From Simmondsia chinensis (lineage: Eukaryota > Streptophyta > Magnoliopsida > Caryophyllales > Simmondsiaceae): DNA of 64,000 nt. The translations under genes were made by a program, and so were the position numbers. The stretch's first letter is position 1. Each line of letters begins with the position of its first letter. Below the pieces are notes generated by a model. The model saw nothing but the letters and a program-made list of their open reading frames with translations, did not search any database and was not told where the DNA came from. Below are positions 11,341-22,519 of the stretch, one piece after another. The stretch lies in assembly GCA_018398585.1 (NCBI GenBank), contig JAGTTD010000020.1, positions 21,610,350 through 21,674,349 of the forward strand, given 5' to 3'.

Positions 11341-12559
11341 TCTCTGAGTGAAGATAACTGCAAGTATTTGCATGAATGTAAAAGACTATAGAGTATATTA
11401 TGGAAGAAGAAGATTGGGGGAATTGGGGGGGACCTTTTCATACCCTAAACTAGGGGAAGCTTATTTATACTAATACTTAATTGGTCCATAATTACATCAT
11501 AATTACTCCTAATTTCAGCTAGTACAACTGAGTGATAGAAGCTGACTTGTCGGTCACGGGGCCGTTGACATGTTGAAAGTTGCATTTGTATCAATGACTC
11601 CTTCGCGAGATGACACGTGTCCCCAAGTGTCAAACCTAGGAAAAGTTGGCGCAGGTTATACAAGTACTCCCATATAGCTTTCTCAGACAATTGACTGATC
11701 CACTAAATTAACACTTGAGTGGCGCCCTGCCTTTACTACCCGATGATCAAGAATTTTATCAGAATGAGGAGGAGATAAGATCGGTGGCCATGCTTTGGGT
11801 AGGGGCAGACTAGTTGACAGGATGAAATTTAATCATTGCAAAATAGCCTGTCGAAGCTCTAGAACTGCACCAAACACGAAGCATCCATTGCAGCATAGCT
11901 GATTGTTTCACCAGGAGTACGTGGGGTGACTCAATGAGTTGAGTTCTTTGTCATGAATGATCAGACATAAAATTGAATCTTGGGTCCACGATCTTTAAAA
12001 TTCTAAATTAAAACATGACAAAACAAACGAGATCGCCTTGCATAGGACCTTCGTACCCTAGCTATGCAACAGAGCATCCGCAGTTCTATTGATGCTTAGG
12101 AACTATGACCCGATTGATGTATGCAAGGGGGTGCCCCTCCTGCATCAAAACTGCCCCTATCCAATGTTCTGAAGTCTCGGTCTCAACGGTAAGTTTTTAG
12201 AGAAATTTGGTAAAGCTAGCACTAATGCATAAGTCAACGCCCTCTTAAGCTGCTTAAAGGCGATTTCAGCTTCCTGATTCCATTTAAATGCATTTTTCCT
12301 ATGTAGGGCGGTGAGAGGACGAGAGTTAATGCCATACTTCTCAATAAAACAACGTTAGTACCCAGAAAGGTTGAGGAATCCACGTAACTATTTAAGAGCC
12401 TGAGGTCGAGGCCAATCAGTTACAGCTTGGACCTTTTTGGGGTCAACATACACTCCTTGCCCCGAGATGAAATGCCCTAGATTCTCAACCTATTGAATTG
12501 TGAATGAATACTTAGAGCAGCGTGCTAAGAAAAGATTGTCTCAAAGCACACTGAAAAAT

Positions 12560-12832
12560 GACCGTAAGTGTGTCAAGTGCTCGTCCCATGAAGTGTTATA
12601 CACCAGGATATCGTAGAAAACCAATACAAACAGATGTTCACGATCCCTTGGAAAGTTGAGGAGCGTTAGTCATCCGGAAGGGCGTTATTGTAAATTCAAA
12701 GTTTTCTGAATGAGTTCGGAATGCCATCTTATGCACGTCCTGGGTAGACATCTGGATTTTCAAGTAACCGGATCGTAGATCGATCTTCAAAAAATACGAA
12801 GACCCACACAACTCATCAAGAAGCTCCTCCAC
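12560..12832 (-). pseudogene. Ty3/gypsy reverse transcriptase fragment
   Basis: The sequence reads ELLDELCGSSYFLKIDLRSGY, then KMAFRTH and PFRMTNAP, standard Ty3 RT blocks. After a frame break the polymerase active-site block reads VLVFYDILVY, where one of the paired aspartates of the usual FxDDILVY has been lost. It is nonfunctional. Confidence 0.85.
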
Positions 12833-13094
12833 TATGGTACCGGAAATTTGTCTTTGATGGTCATCTTATTTGCGCCTGATAATCGACACATAATCTCCAT
12901 GACCCGTCCTTTCTAACTAAGACCATCGATGATGCAAATGGGGAAGAGCTGTTTTGAATGACCCCAGCTTAGAGCTATTATGTATATCCTGTTCGATTAT
13001 TGGTAGGGCTGCAAGTTAACCTTATTGCTACCCTTCTTAAGTGGAATATAGTGATCAAACCCTGAATGAGAGGAGCTAGCAGCTCGATATTACC

Positions 13095-13382
13095 CTAAAA
13101 AATGTCAATATAAGAATCCAATACCTTGACCAAATCCTCGGGCAACACTTTGTCACGGTTTGTTCTTAAAGAAATACAGAAGAGATCAGTAGTTGGCTCT
13201 TCGGTCTGTTCGGTCACTTGATACAAGAGATAAGTGGAGCTCAGTTGTCTGAGAATTTGGGTGAGAGTGCTACTCGAAACGTTCCTCCAACCGCCATTCT
13301 TCACGCGTCGAAGCTTATAATGATTACCATGTAACGAAAATTCGAGGATAATTTCCTTAAAGTCCCACTGAACCTTACCCAA
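13095..13382 (-). pseudogene. Ty3/gypsy protease-RT linker fragment
   Basis: An open stretch reads VQWDFKEIILEFSLHG and ends LPEDLVKVLDSYIDIF. This pattern lies between the protease and RT of Ty3 polyproteins (the strand-forming MxF motif followed by the lead-in to RT). It is in the same orientation as, and about 260 bp upstream of, the RT fragment. Confidence 0.6.
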
Positions 13383-14171
13383 AGTGCTGAACCACTAAAC
13401 ACGAAGGATCATGTTGCACCTAGAAAGTGGAATGATGAGGAAATCAGATAAGAATTCTGCCGCTTGCATCTGCCATTTAAATCTTCGCCAACTTTCTCCA
13501 ATCACCAATTGCTTCCCATTAGCTACTGTAATTGGCAACTTCGAGGTAGTATCAATCAAATAGCTCAACTATCGTGCCGTGGTAGTATTAATAAAGATGT
13601 GTGTACTACAGTTTTCTACCAAAATACTGATAGTCCATTTCCAATGTCGACCTTGAACTCTCATTGTTTGACAGTTATTTAGTCCTTCAAGAGCATAAAT
13701 TTAAATGTGAGGGTCCGATTCTGGCTCTGGATTGGGTTGCCCTGTCCCATTGTCGACTTCCCCAACTTCAACCCAAAAGAGCTGTACATGTTTCCTCATC
13801 GGGAAATTGTTCTCCGGGGTAAACTTTTTGTGGCAATAGAAACATATATTTTTGGCTCGATGCTCGTCTACTTTCGTAGGAGTCTTGGTGCGTTGACTCT
13901 GAATTGGGTTCTTTAATGGGCTAGGGTTTTGCTTGAGCTTTGGGGCCAGGGGGTTACGATGTGGCTCGGTGGGTTGGGGCCATTTTTGTGGTCTTGCTTG
14001 AGCTCACTTTTCCGCGGTTATAAGGTGATGGGAGCTCTATTGTTTGCTTTATTTGAGTAGTCTAGTAGTAATGCATTGGGTCAATCTCATTTAGACCTAT
14101 GATACACTGAGGTTTTAGCCTAGGTGGCTCTATATATACTACAGTCATGTGTGTTGAACTATCCTTGAGAA

Positions 14172-14849
14172 TAGGGATGTCAATGGATGGGGGTTTGCCT
14201 TCATCTAACCCAGACAAAATCCGATCCAATACAAATCCCAAAAAAAATCCCATTTATTTCATAAAATCCAAATTATTAGGTGGAATAGATATCTAACCCA
14301 AATTCACAATCCATTTAAATCATAGAACAAATTATGTCTTATAATCTAATATTAATATATCTGATAATAGTAATGCAATAATAGTACTTTAAAAGGCATT
14401 ATTTGGACAAATCGGTTTATCTTTTTTCATTTTTTTTCATGTAGTAGTAGTAGTAATAATAATAATAATAACAACAACAACAACAACGACAACACCACTA
14501 ATAACAAAGTAATACTAGGCAATTGTTCAAAAATCTCTTAGTAAAAAAAAAAAAAACACTATTATAGTGTCAAAACAAGTTCATGTTTGCGCAATAAAAA
14601 AATTATTGAAATTTGATTTAACATGTTAAAGATTCAAAATTTAATGATTTTAATATTTATCCTACACTACATGTAATTTCAGGTTGGATTTGAATTGGAT
14701 TCGATGTCATCCAAATCCAATCTGACCCAAGACCCATATATCAACATCCATATCCATATTTATTTAAAACCCTTTTTTTCATCCAAATCCATTATAAATG
14801 GATCAAATTGGATGGAAATCCAAGGGATTGGGGTCCATTGCCATCCTTA
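14172..14849. mobile_element. hAT-type MITE (678 bp) with 8-bp target duplication
   Basis: Terminal inverted repeats start TAGGGATGTCAATGGATGGG and end with the complementary CCATTGCCATCCTTA. Flanking octamers are CTTGAGAA (14164-14171) and CTTGAGAG (14850-14857), 7 of 8 identical. The interior is AT-rich and contains a GTA/ATA/ACA trinucleotide tract (14442-14505). No transposase. It lies in GH3 A intron 2. Confidence 0.82.
14442..14505. repeat. Trinucleotide microsatellite (GTA)n(ATA)n(ACA)n
   Basis: Consecutive short runs of GTA, ATA and ACA within the hAT MITE interior. Confidence 0.9.
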
Positions 14850-15146
14850 CTTGAGAGTTGAGACATCCCATGTAATCTTTTGATATATCAAAACTGTTAG
14901 CTCCCCTTCATGGACTTAGACTTTGGCTAAATTACGTAAATACCGGTGTTTTGTTTTCTCCCAATCCCCTTTTATTTGTTTTTGCTTATATTTCAATTTA
15001 AGGTCCGATGTTTTTGGGTGGTCCTAAGACCTTCCTTACTCCAAATGAGGTTTCATTCTAAACCAATTGCCACTAGGTAGAGTAACTCATTAGACTTATA
15101 TGTGGAATCTTAACAAGAAAAAACAAAGAGGAAAAAAAGGAGAGAC

Positions 15147-15373
15147 CTGGTCAAAAACTTGGAAATAGGGTTGGAACAAAGAAGGGGCGAAGAATCACCA
15201 TTAGCAATCCGGTCCACGTATGGCTTCAACTCCTCATACTCTATCACCGGAACTCTCTTTTTGAATTCGTCTCGCTGAAAGTCACCCGAGCCCTCCATGT
15301 TGAGCCCATGCCTTTGCAAGTACTCGACTTCAGCATTGCGACTGAGTATTTCATCAAGTACTCGCTTTTGGAC
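15147..15373 (-). pseudogene. GH3: GH3 A exon 2
   Basis: The 227-nt exon has acceptor ATTAG at 15374 and donor ACCAG|GTCTCT. It encodes [19 protein letters not shown], then [20 protein letters not shown] and SNPISKFLT, the N-terminal GH3 helices. It has the same length and phase as exon 2 of copy B and is open throughout. Confidence 0.92.
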
Positions 15374-15394
15374 CTAATACGGAGTACACATGTG

Positions 15395-15670
15395 GGTTTA
15401 GCTCTATTCATTTGTTATAATCTAAACTCATTTCATCTATGCTCATTTGAACTCATATAGGCTCTTTTAAACTTGATTTGGCTCGAGCTCATATCATCTA
15501 GCATGTGGCTCAATCAGGGGCGCATTTACTTTATAACTTATATGGAGGCAGGTAGTCTGTCTAATGATGGTCATGAGTCTTTGAAACTCAAGTTTTATTA
15601 GGCTTTGCACTCGGCTCGAACTTGTGATGAGCAAGTACTTGCAAGCTTTTTAAGAAGCTGGCTCATGTGA
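15395..15670. repeat. Degenerate hAT-MITE-like sequence shared by GH3 A and B intron 1
   Basis: The segment is rich in CTCATTTGAACTCATATAGG and GGCTCGAGCTCATATCATC motifs. It matches 48375-48740 of copy B, which lies at the same distance upstream of exon 2. This places the insertion before the A/B duplication. Terminal repeats are no longer clear. Confidence 0.5.
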
Positions 15671-16096
15671 AGATTTTTTAAGATCCCTTTTTTGAAAAGA
15701 CACTTTTTAGATTTAAAGGTGTTTGTTGCTAAAAAGAAAAAAATTGTTTTTAAATAAAAATAGAAGTTGCTTTGCTTTTAAGAAGAAGTAAAAATAAAAA
15801 GTTAAAATTTTTAGACAAAAGTACCTCTATTGATAGTAGTTTACAAAATAACAATTAATCTAAAAATAACCCAACCATATGTCAATATAAAAAAAAAAAT
15901 TATTCAACTCTATTTTCTAACTAAAGAGTAACCCAACTATAACGTTTCTAACAAAAACTAACCAAATTTTAAAATTAATCTAAAAATAACCCAAGTCTAA
16001 AAATTTGATTTAAAAAAAATATTGAATTATGGTGCACGGTATGATGCTTCGACAATATATTTTCTTCTACGAATTTTTGGTTTAGCTTGTTCTCTG

Positions 16097-17178
16097 TAGG
16101 GCTACAAATGAGCCAAGCCGGCTCACAAGTCGATTTGACTTGGCTCATTAAGGGCTCAGCTTGGGTTCGTCTAAGCCGACTCAAGAGCATGCCCGACTCA
16201 TTTATAAATCGAACCGAGGCCGACTCGGATTGAAAGGCTCATGAGCTGGCTCGATTATTGGATCGCATGTCTATATTGCGTAATTGAGTTACATGTATGT
16301 TTTTTTATTTCCAATTTCCGGACATGATTTATTTTATTACCTTTTTTCTAAAAATTCAAGTAACAATGATCATAAATGAGTTTAACAAGCCTAATAAATG
16401 AGCTTAACGAGCTTGGTAAATGAGCGTAATAAGCCGATAAAACTCAACGAGCCAACTCGCCAAATAATCAAGCCTAAATGATATCGATACCGAGTCGGTC
16501 TCATTTAGTAAATGAGTTGAACTGAGCAGAGATATGTTGCCCAGTTAAATAAATGATACCAATACCGAGCTGGTCTCATTTAGTTAATGAGCTGAGCAAA
16601 GCAAGCTGTGGTTCGGCTCGGCTAGGGATGGCAATGGGGCGGGTAGTGGGCACGGGTTCGGTGTAGCCGCCCCGTACCCGTCACGGGTATGGGGCGGGTA
16701 CGGGTATAGTTTTGTACTTGCCCCGCCCCGCTCCACCTCATACCCGCCATACCCGATTTATTTTGTACATAATTAACCTTTAAATTAAAAAAATACGTGT
16801 TTAAATTCAATAACCCAGATTGTTTATCAATGTTATAAAAAAAATATAATTAATTTTTAAAAGTAGTATTAAATAACTAATATGATCCGGTATAGATAAT
16901 CATTTTCTACGAATATTAGAGAGGGTACGGGGTAGGTAATGCATACCCATTGGATACCCGCGGGTAATTGGGGGGGGGGGGGGGGGTACGGATATGAGTT
17001 TGTACCCACCGGGGCGGGTACAGGTATCCACTTCATACCCATGGTGGGTAATGGGGCGGGTACGGGTATAGGATTTGGGTGGCGGGTACAGGTATGGAGG
17101 AGACACCCCCCGTACCCGCCCCGCCCCATTGCCATCCCTAGGCTCGGCTCAACTCAGCTTAGCTCATTTGCAGCCCTA
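16097..17178. mobile_element. hAT-type MITE, GAGCC-rich, hosting a second MITE
   Basis: The inverted termini are TAGGGCTACAAATGAGCC and AGCTCATTTGCAGCCCTA. Flanking octamers are GTTCTCTG (16089-16096) and ATTCTCTG (17179-17186), 7 of 8 identical. The arms are rich in GAGCCGAGC-like repeats. Its right arm is interrupted by the MITE at 16623-17140. Confidence 0.8.
16623..17140. mobile_element. hAT-type MITE, CGGGTA-rich, with perfect 8-bp target duplication
   Basis: Termini are TAGGGATGGCAATGGGGCGG and the exact complement at the right end. Flanks are GGCTCGGC on both sides (16615-16622 and 17141-17148). The arms consist of CGGGTACGGG-type repeats and a G run of about 15 near 16972. Open frames here are artefacts of the repeat. 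Confidence 0.88.
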
Positions 17179-17703
17179 ATTCTCTGGTTGTACTCCTCTA
17201 TTGTTTTGATTGTTCTTTGCCCCATGAGTTGCCTTTCTATAGGGTTGTAAACAAATATCGAAAAAAATATATTTTTAATTTGGTTAGGTGGGAAAATGAA
17301 TTAAGCCAAACCAAAAATACATAGATAAAAAATATATTGTCAGAGTGTCATACCACATGCTTGGCGTAGCCATCAATTTAGTATTTCATTAAATTAGTTT
17401 TAGAGTTGGGATATTTTTTTGGTCGAAAAGTTACAGTTGGATTTTTTTGTTGGAAAATAGAGTTGGATTATTTTTGATATATTGACATATAATTGAGTTA
17501 TTTTTTTGTAGAAAAACTAGAATTGGGTTATTTTTTTAGTAAAAAAGTTAGATTTGGGTTATTTTTTTGGTTAAAAAATAGAGTTGTGTTATTTTTGATA
17601 TATGAATATATAGTTAAGTTATTTTTAGATTAATTGTTATTTACAAAAATGCTTGTATAAAAAGCGCTTGTACAAAAAATACTAAAAGTGATGACAGAAG
17701 TAA

Positions 17704-17769
17704 CTCATCATGATGCAATGTTATGTCCTGAATGAATTGCAAAGCTCTCAACTTGTTGCTCTCCAACAT
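17704..17769 (-). pseudogene. GH3: GH3 A exon 1 relic
   Basis: The exon encodes MLESNKLRALQFIQDITLHH followed by DE, matching the exon-1 tail of copy B. The upstream leader and first codons of B have been deleted, and an ATG created next to the junction preserves the frame. After the GAG codon the sequence is TTACTT where B has the donor GTAATC. A GT two bases upstream would shift the frame. Confidence 0.8.
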
Positions 17770-17807
17770 GTTGTGGTTGAAATGATGAGAAAATCAATTC
17801 TCATGGC

Positions 17808-17817
17808 TTTATATACT
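17808..17817 (-). promoter_or_regulatory. TATA box of GH3 A
   Basis: GTATATAAAG on the minus strand lies about 40 bp upstream of the relic ATG, at the position matching the TATA box of copy B. The TGTCTC element found next to it in B is not conserved here. Confidence 0.6.
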
Positions 17818-17829
17818 CAACATTTAACA

Positions 17830-18529
17830 TGCCCCATTTCACTATAATAATATTATTAAACTTTTCTTCTAATTTTGATAAATAAATAAAAAATATTACT
17901 CCCTTATTTCTTTTTTAAAAAATTATTACTTAGATACCTTAAGGTTCGAATATTGTATCACTTACGTAACTTAGGATGGAATCGGATGAATTTTTGTAAG
18001 AATTTGATCAATTTTTATAAAAAAAAAATATTGATATAATACATGAATATAAAAATATAAGAAAGCTAGTGCCAATATTTTCATCAAAAATTCAATAAAC
18101 TACGATAAGATATTCATTGAATATTGATGTAGATCACCTAAAAATTATCATAATTATGTATTATTTTTGCATGTTTTGGGAAAAAATTATCAAATTCTAA
18201 TGAATATATTTATATATTGTTGAAATCATATTCAATTTTAGCATTTTCTAACGAAAATTTATAAAATTTTTAATAAAAGGTACCTAATTGATAAAATTTT
18301 AAAATTTTAGGGTATCCAAGTAATAAAATGTCTAAAATTTAAGGCACTTTATTGTATATATTTAAATATTTGGGTGCCTAAGTGAAAAATGATCAAATAA
18401 TGATAATTTTCCCTTTTTTTTTAGGTAGAAAAATATATTATACTTTAATCGTGGTGGGTCAAACACGTGGAAAAACTCAAATGAAATTTTTTTTATCAAA
18501 GAAATACTTTTTTGCTCTAAAATGAGATG
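17830..18529. other. AT-rich upstream region of GH3 A, no gene
   Basis: Low-complexity AT-rich DNA. The short phrases around AATTTTAGGGTATCCAAGTAATAAAAT resemble dispersed repeats seen near 6600-6710 and 36480-36520. I see no coding or terminal-repeat structure. Confidence 0.5.
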
Positions 18530-18534
18530 CCAAA

Positions 18535-19495
18535 TGTCACGCTCCTTGGATTTGTGACTTCGTTTCGGATATGACTTAGAACGTGAATTGATGAATTGAA
18601 TTGAGAATGATAGAATTTAGAGAATTTGAGATGAGAAAAGAATGTGAATTAGACTTAGATGAGAAAAGAATTAGAATTAAGATGAGAGATTGAATTAGAA
18701 TTAAGATGAGAAAAAGAATTGAGATAGAATTTAGATGAGAAGAGAAATAGAGTTTAGATGAGAAAGACAATAAAGAAAGTATTAGATGAGAGAGTTAAGA
18801 GTTAAACTCTTAATTTCATTCATATTTCATTGAATGATTATTACATTGATAGTGCTCTTATATTTATAGGAATTGCTAAGTATGATCTAGATCTTTCTAG
18901 AAAAATCCTAAATCTGAAAATAGAATAAAAATGGCGGGAAACATAAAAGGCGGGAAAGTATTTGAATTCAAATAAGAGCGAGAAAGGTGGTTGGGAAGCT
19001 TCTAGAGCCGGGCCCCACCTTTGGGTGTGTTTTGGAGCTGTGCTACCCGTTACCCGGCACCATCGGCTAGGAAGCACGGCCTTGATGGTGCTGGACATAT
19101 CGCTAGCTCGGTATTGGCACGGCCTGACCTTGTCGTGACATGCGTTGGCACGGTCTTGGACTTGCTGGGCACGGTCCTGGCATATGCGGCGCGGATCTGG
19201 CTGGGCTCTGACAAGGCCCTGGCTGTGATCTAGGACAAGGCCTTCGCTGAGCCTCCCGGTCCTTGACATCCACTTCTGCCCGTGACATGCGACCCACGAC
19301 ACGGACCCGGTAGTGAATCGTGATACTATCTTGGATCGGTTGCTAGCCTTTCTTGACCTTGTCACGGCTAGGGTCGTGACCGAACTGGACTTGAACCCGG
19401 CCGTGAGCCTTTGACATCCGACCCTGACACCCGAACCTCTGTCCTTGGTGCCCTTGGTTGCTGCGTAGGACATTGTCACGGCTAGGGTCGTGACA
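18535..19495 (-). repeat. 3' LTR of the LARD
   Basis: 961 bp. On plus it starts TGTCACGCTC and ends GGTCGTGACA. One part is a GAATTAGAATTAAGATGAGA-type tandem repeat (18600-18780); another is GC-rich (19010-19480). On the minus strand the LTR begins TGTCACGACCCTAGCCGTGA, itself an imperfect palindrome. Confidence 0.93.
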
Positions 19496-19507
19496 ATCCC
19501 TTCCCCT
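19496..19507 (-). other. Polypurine tract of the LARD
   Basis: AGGGGAAGGGAT on the minus strand directly abuts the 3' LTR, the expected second-strand primer position. Confidence 0.85.
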
Positions 19508-19664
19508 TCAATTCGTCCTTGTCCTCAAGGACGTTATTATCTTCTAGCTAGTACAACACATTTTTCCTATTACATGTACTACTAGTATCATATGCTAAGT
19601 ACTTAGTTCTATTACATCATTTCTACTACTACTAAGTACTTTTCTATACAATGCATTTCGTTTC

Positions 19665-20690
19665 TTACCCGATCCCTTCCCTTACAAACAAGTGGAGACA
19701 AGGTAGGTTGATGCGAGTGGCACTTCTTGTGCCAAACCCTGTCCAAGCGAAGTGTACCCTTGCTAGTGTCTTCCTCTTGATTGTGCCGATCCCCTTGTGA
19801 GGGAAGTGCACCCATGCTTGCACTTCTTTCGTGAAGCCTCTTCGGTGGTCTTGATATAGTCTTGCTTCCGTTTGTTGCGGACCTTGACGTTGTTGCGGAG
19901 CTGATGTCTTGATAGTGCTACCCGGCTGTCTCGGCCGTTGCACTGGTTGCTTCCGCTGAACACTAGCCTTTTGGACATGGCCCATACCGCGCTTATGTTG
20001 CGCTCCTGTCAGCTTCCTCTTGGCCTGAGCGAACAACACTTGACCATGGCTAAGTGAACTGTTCTGCGTATCCGACCGAGCCCCATTATGTGGTCTGTCA
20101 ACGGGTTGCTGTAAATTTCCAGTCACAGTTTTCCCTGGCTGAGGTAGCTCTCTAGCCACTGAGTGCTTAGGCTCGGTTGGGAAATGTCATTCACTTGATG
20201 CGCTTCCTCATCTAAGGGAACAAGGATGCCCACGTCAACATTTTTTCCGCGTGTCTTTTCCACGGTGATTATGTCAATGTCAAGGCTGTTCTCATGTTCT
20301 GGACAATTCGGTTCACACAAACTCTTGACGTTTTTCTTGGCTTCGAGTTGCCTTGTCATCATAGGTTTCAGCAGTGTATTTGCAACGCCCGGATCTGATT
20401 CGGGCTGTTCCCCTAGGCACGTTTGCATTGATTGCTACCCAATATCAACTTTCTCATTCTGAGGTAGCACGGTTACCTCTTCTCGGTTGTCCCGATCCAC
20501 AACCTCTTGTGACAAGTTCGCTGCAGCTGGATTGGATTTTTCTCCTGATTTATCCTCAGCAACATTACCCCATTTTTGAGCTGTCGTGGCAATTTTCCTC
20601 TCAATCTTTGAACTCATTGTTCTAGCTTCATCATTAAACTCTTGAGCGGTTGTTGTCAAGGCATCCACGGAGGACTTCATTTTTTTGTTG
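19665..20690 (-). pseudogene. LARD internal hydrophilic frame, unknown function
   Basis: Overlapping minus-strand open stretches (20435-20680, 20123-20428, 19665-20159) read through only with frame changes. The upstream part is Lys/Glu/Ala-rich and could form a coiled coil (STVDALTTTAQEF-like, then SKIERKIATTAQKWGN). The rest is Gln/Arg/Lys-rich with no domain I recognise. Its position, downstream of the RRM and in the same orientation, suggests the C-terminal part of a gag-like protein. This is inference. Confidence 0.45.
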
Positions 20691-20779
20691 AGCTCGGTCT
20701 ACTTTTGAACAAAGATTGCGATGTTGTCCAGCTCTGTCTTGACTTGCTGCCAAGCTTCTTGGTTTGGTCAAATTGCTTC

Positions 20780-21082
20780 CGTAACATAATCTACTTCTAG
20801 GCCACGATATTCTTCAAGTGGAACTTGGACTTGGATGTTCATCACATTACAATTGTTGTATATGTTTCTTCCGTGTAACCACTTCTATGCATTTTCCGCA
20901 TCCCTCCTTGAAGTGAAGGTCACTTCAGCTTCAACTTCTAAGGAAGTTGTTGAGTGGATTTGGATTTGTTCAAGGCAACCGTAAGGCGAGAAGACTTGGT
21001 GGAGAACGACTTCGGTGATGGGATAGAGAAGGTTCCCTATCCTGACAAGGAGTGCAGTTCCCCGGACAACTCTTGCTGCCAT
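20780..21082 (-). pseudogene. PTB-type RRM domain inside the LARD
   Basis: From an ATG at 21082 the frame reads LLVRIGNLLYPITEVVLHQV followed by FSPYG and EAEVTFTSRRDAENA. After a TAG it continues KWLHGRNIYNNC and NIQVQVPLEE. This is the polypyrimidine-tract-binding protein RRM pattern (YPVT, VLHQVFSPYG, GRNIYDGC). A second stop follows near 20768. In PTB proteins the domain binds pyrimidine-rich RNA. Here it would be the N-terminal part of an element-encoded protein or a captured host exon. The in-frame stops make this copy inactive. Confidence 0.75.
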
Positions 21083-22501
21083 TTTACCACCCGGAACTCT
21101 TTGTCTTAAGTTCTAAATGCGTGGTTTTGGATTGAGGAAGATTTGGAATGAGGGAGCCAAACACCAGTCACTCATGTTCAGCCTCAGATTGCCTTAAGCA
21201 ATTGTTGAGCTGATTTGCGAAGTGAATTTGCTGCTGGACACTTCACCACTGCTATGCTGTCCTTTACACTCGGTTGGGTTGTGCGGATCACACGCAGCTA
21301 GGCCTTGAAACACACAATCGGTAAATTCCAGCAGATCAAAATGCGAAGCGTTTGACAATGAAGTACTTACAAGGATTGTTGCTCACACGGAGATTTTTTT
21401 TTTTTTTTTTTTAAATAATATCGGATAGATTTTCAACAGATCCGAATTTGTGCTACTGCGCGACAGCCTCTGGCTCCTAGTGCAGCACCCGGCTCACTGC
21501 AGTACGCTACTTGGCAGCTCCCAGTGCAGATGCTCACCCGAGCCTGAACTAATGTCCTCCTCGGCTGATCGTTTCTGGACCTGAATAGAACCAGAATCAG
21601 AACCAGATCAAACTTGATCTGTTCTGAAGTACCAGTACCTTTAGAATGCAGAATTTCGGCTCCAGATCTGAGTTGAGTTCAGCTGGCCTTAATTCGAACA
21701 GGTTGAGTGCAATCTTCCCGTAATGAGTTCGGATCTTGATTTGTTCAGTAGTACACCACAGATTCTTATTGCAGAATATAGCTCCCAATCAGAATTCCAG
21801 ATTGATACAAGTGACAGCCAACACTGTCGTTGCTGTCTTGTTCGTTGCTCTCCTTCGAGCTCCAATTAGAACCGGATGAAGATTGTAAAGTCAAGATCCT
21901 CTCCACACTCTGCTTAATCTCAAAATCCAACTCCCGATCTGATGTATCTCAGTCGAATACTGGTTCACTCCGATCAGTGTTCAATTCCACACAATCGCTA
22001 GGTCCTTAGCAACTATTTGATCAATCGAGCCTTAGATCAATGATCAACTCCCACAATTGCCATAGACTCAGTAATTCTCTTGATCGAATCAATTAATACA
22101 GTTAATTTAGATTCTCATTGTCTGGGTTAACCTCTGGATCACACCGACCAGAGATTGATGACACAAGATCTCCTAAACACCAAGCAATACCTGACCGGAT
22201 CGATAAGATCCAAGTAGAATTGGGTTCGGACCTTGCTCAGTCTCAGTTGGCTCACTCGCTATAGTCCTTGGGCTCGAACCAAGGCCTTGGCACTGTCAGC
22301 TTGCTGGTGTTGTCTGCGCAACTCCTCAGCAGTGCCGGTTCGCTTCTGTTCGAACCTGATCGGTTTTGAATTTTGTGCAGCGATATTCATTTATTTATTT
22401 ATTTATTTTTGATAATGAGATCTTGATCTCAGGATGAATGAATGAGTGCAGCGGAAATTTTTTTTTTTTTTTTTTTTTTGATAACAAGCCTCTTGATCGA
22501 A

Positions 22502-22517
22502 GATGGCTCTGATACCA
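22502..22517 (-). other. Primer-binding site of the LARD
   Basis: TGGTATCAGAGCCATC on the minus strand, two bases inside the 5' LTR, complements the 3' end of initiator tRNA-Met. Confidence 0.9.
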
Positions 22518-22519
22518 CT

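Larger units (their letters stand above)
11340..13930 (-). mobile_element. Ty3/gypsy chromovirus remnant, integrase largely deleted
   Basis: Minus-strand domains in order: a gag zinc knuckle of the form CFYCHKKFTPE (near 13800-13860), protease region (13450-13700, weak), pre-RT segment (13095-13382), RT (12560-12832), RNase H-like sequence (about 12170-12480) and a chromodomain-like tail (about 11610-11770, ILDHRVVKAG then AIWEYLYNL). The 400 bp between RNase H and the tail cannot hold a 1-kb integrase, so that part is deleted. LTR-like sequence may occupy 11340-11500, but I could not find a matching second LTR. Inside GH3 A intron 2. Confidence 0.75.
15841..17648. mobile_element. Outer foldback element in GH3 A intron 1
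   Basis: The left arm (about 15841-16010) and right arm (about 17400-17648) are inverted copies; AATAACAATTAATCTAAAAA at 15847 is the reverse complement of the stretch ending near 17642. Each arm is built of imperfect units of about 50 bp around AATAACCCAA. Two hAT MITEs sit nested between the arms. I could not define exact ends or a target duplication. Confidence 0.6.
5349..17769 (-). pseudogene. GH3: GH3 copy A, acyl-acid-amido synthetase pseudogene
   Basis: GH3 enzymes adenylate a carboxylate (indole-3-acetic acid in the auxin group) and conjugate it to an amino acid in the cytosol, lowering free hormone. Four exons can be placed by splice signals and by comparison with copy B: 17704-17769, 15147-15373, 6873-7816, 5349-5938. 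Joined length would be 609 codons, close to the family norm. Visible motifs are SSGTSDGERK (start of exon 3), YASSECFFGLNL and FRYRVGDILQVAGF (start of exon 4). Lesions: the first 10 codons present in B and the 5' UTR are missing, leaving an ATG directly before LESNKL; the in-frame exon-1 donor is gone; CAG has become TAG at 7516-7518 (codon 198). Intron 2 is 7.3 kb because of transposon insertions. Confidence 0.9.

Noticed and set aside
16890..17250. Open frames of 60-100 codons on both strands
   Set aside because: Produced by the CGGGTA repeats of the hAT MITE. No protein motif.
18841..19479. 212-codon open frame in the LARD
   Set aside because: Lies wholly inside the LTR, has no recognisable domain and runs over low-complexity repeats. 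Treated as LTR sequence.
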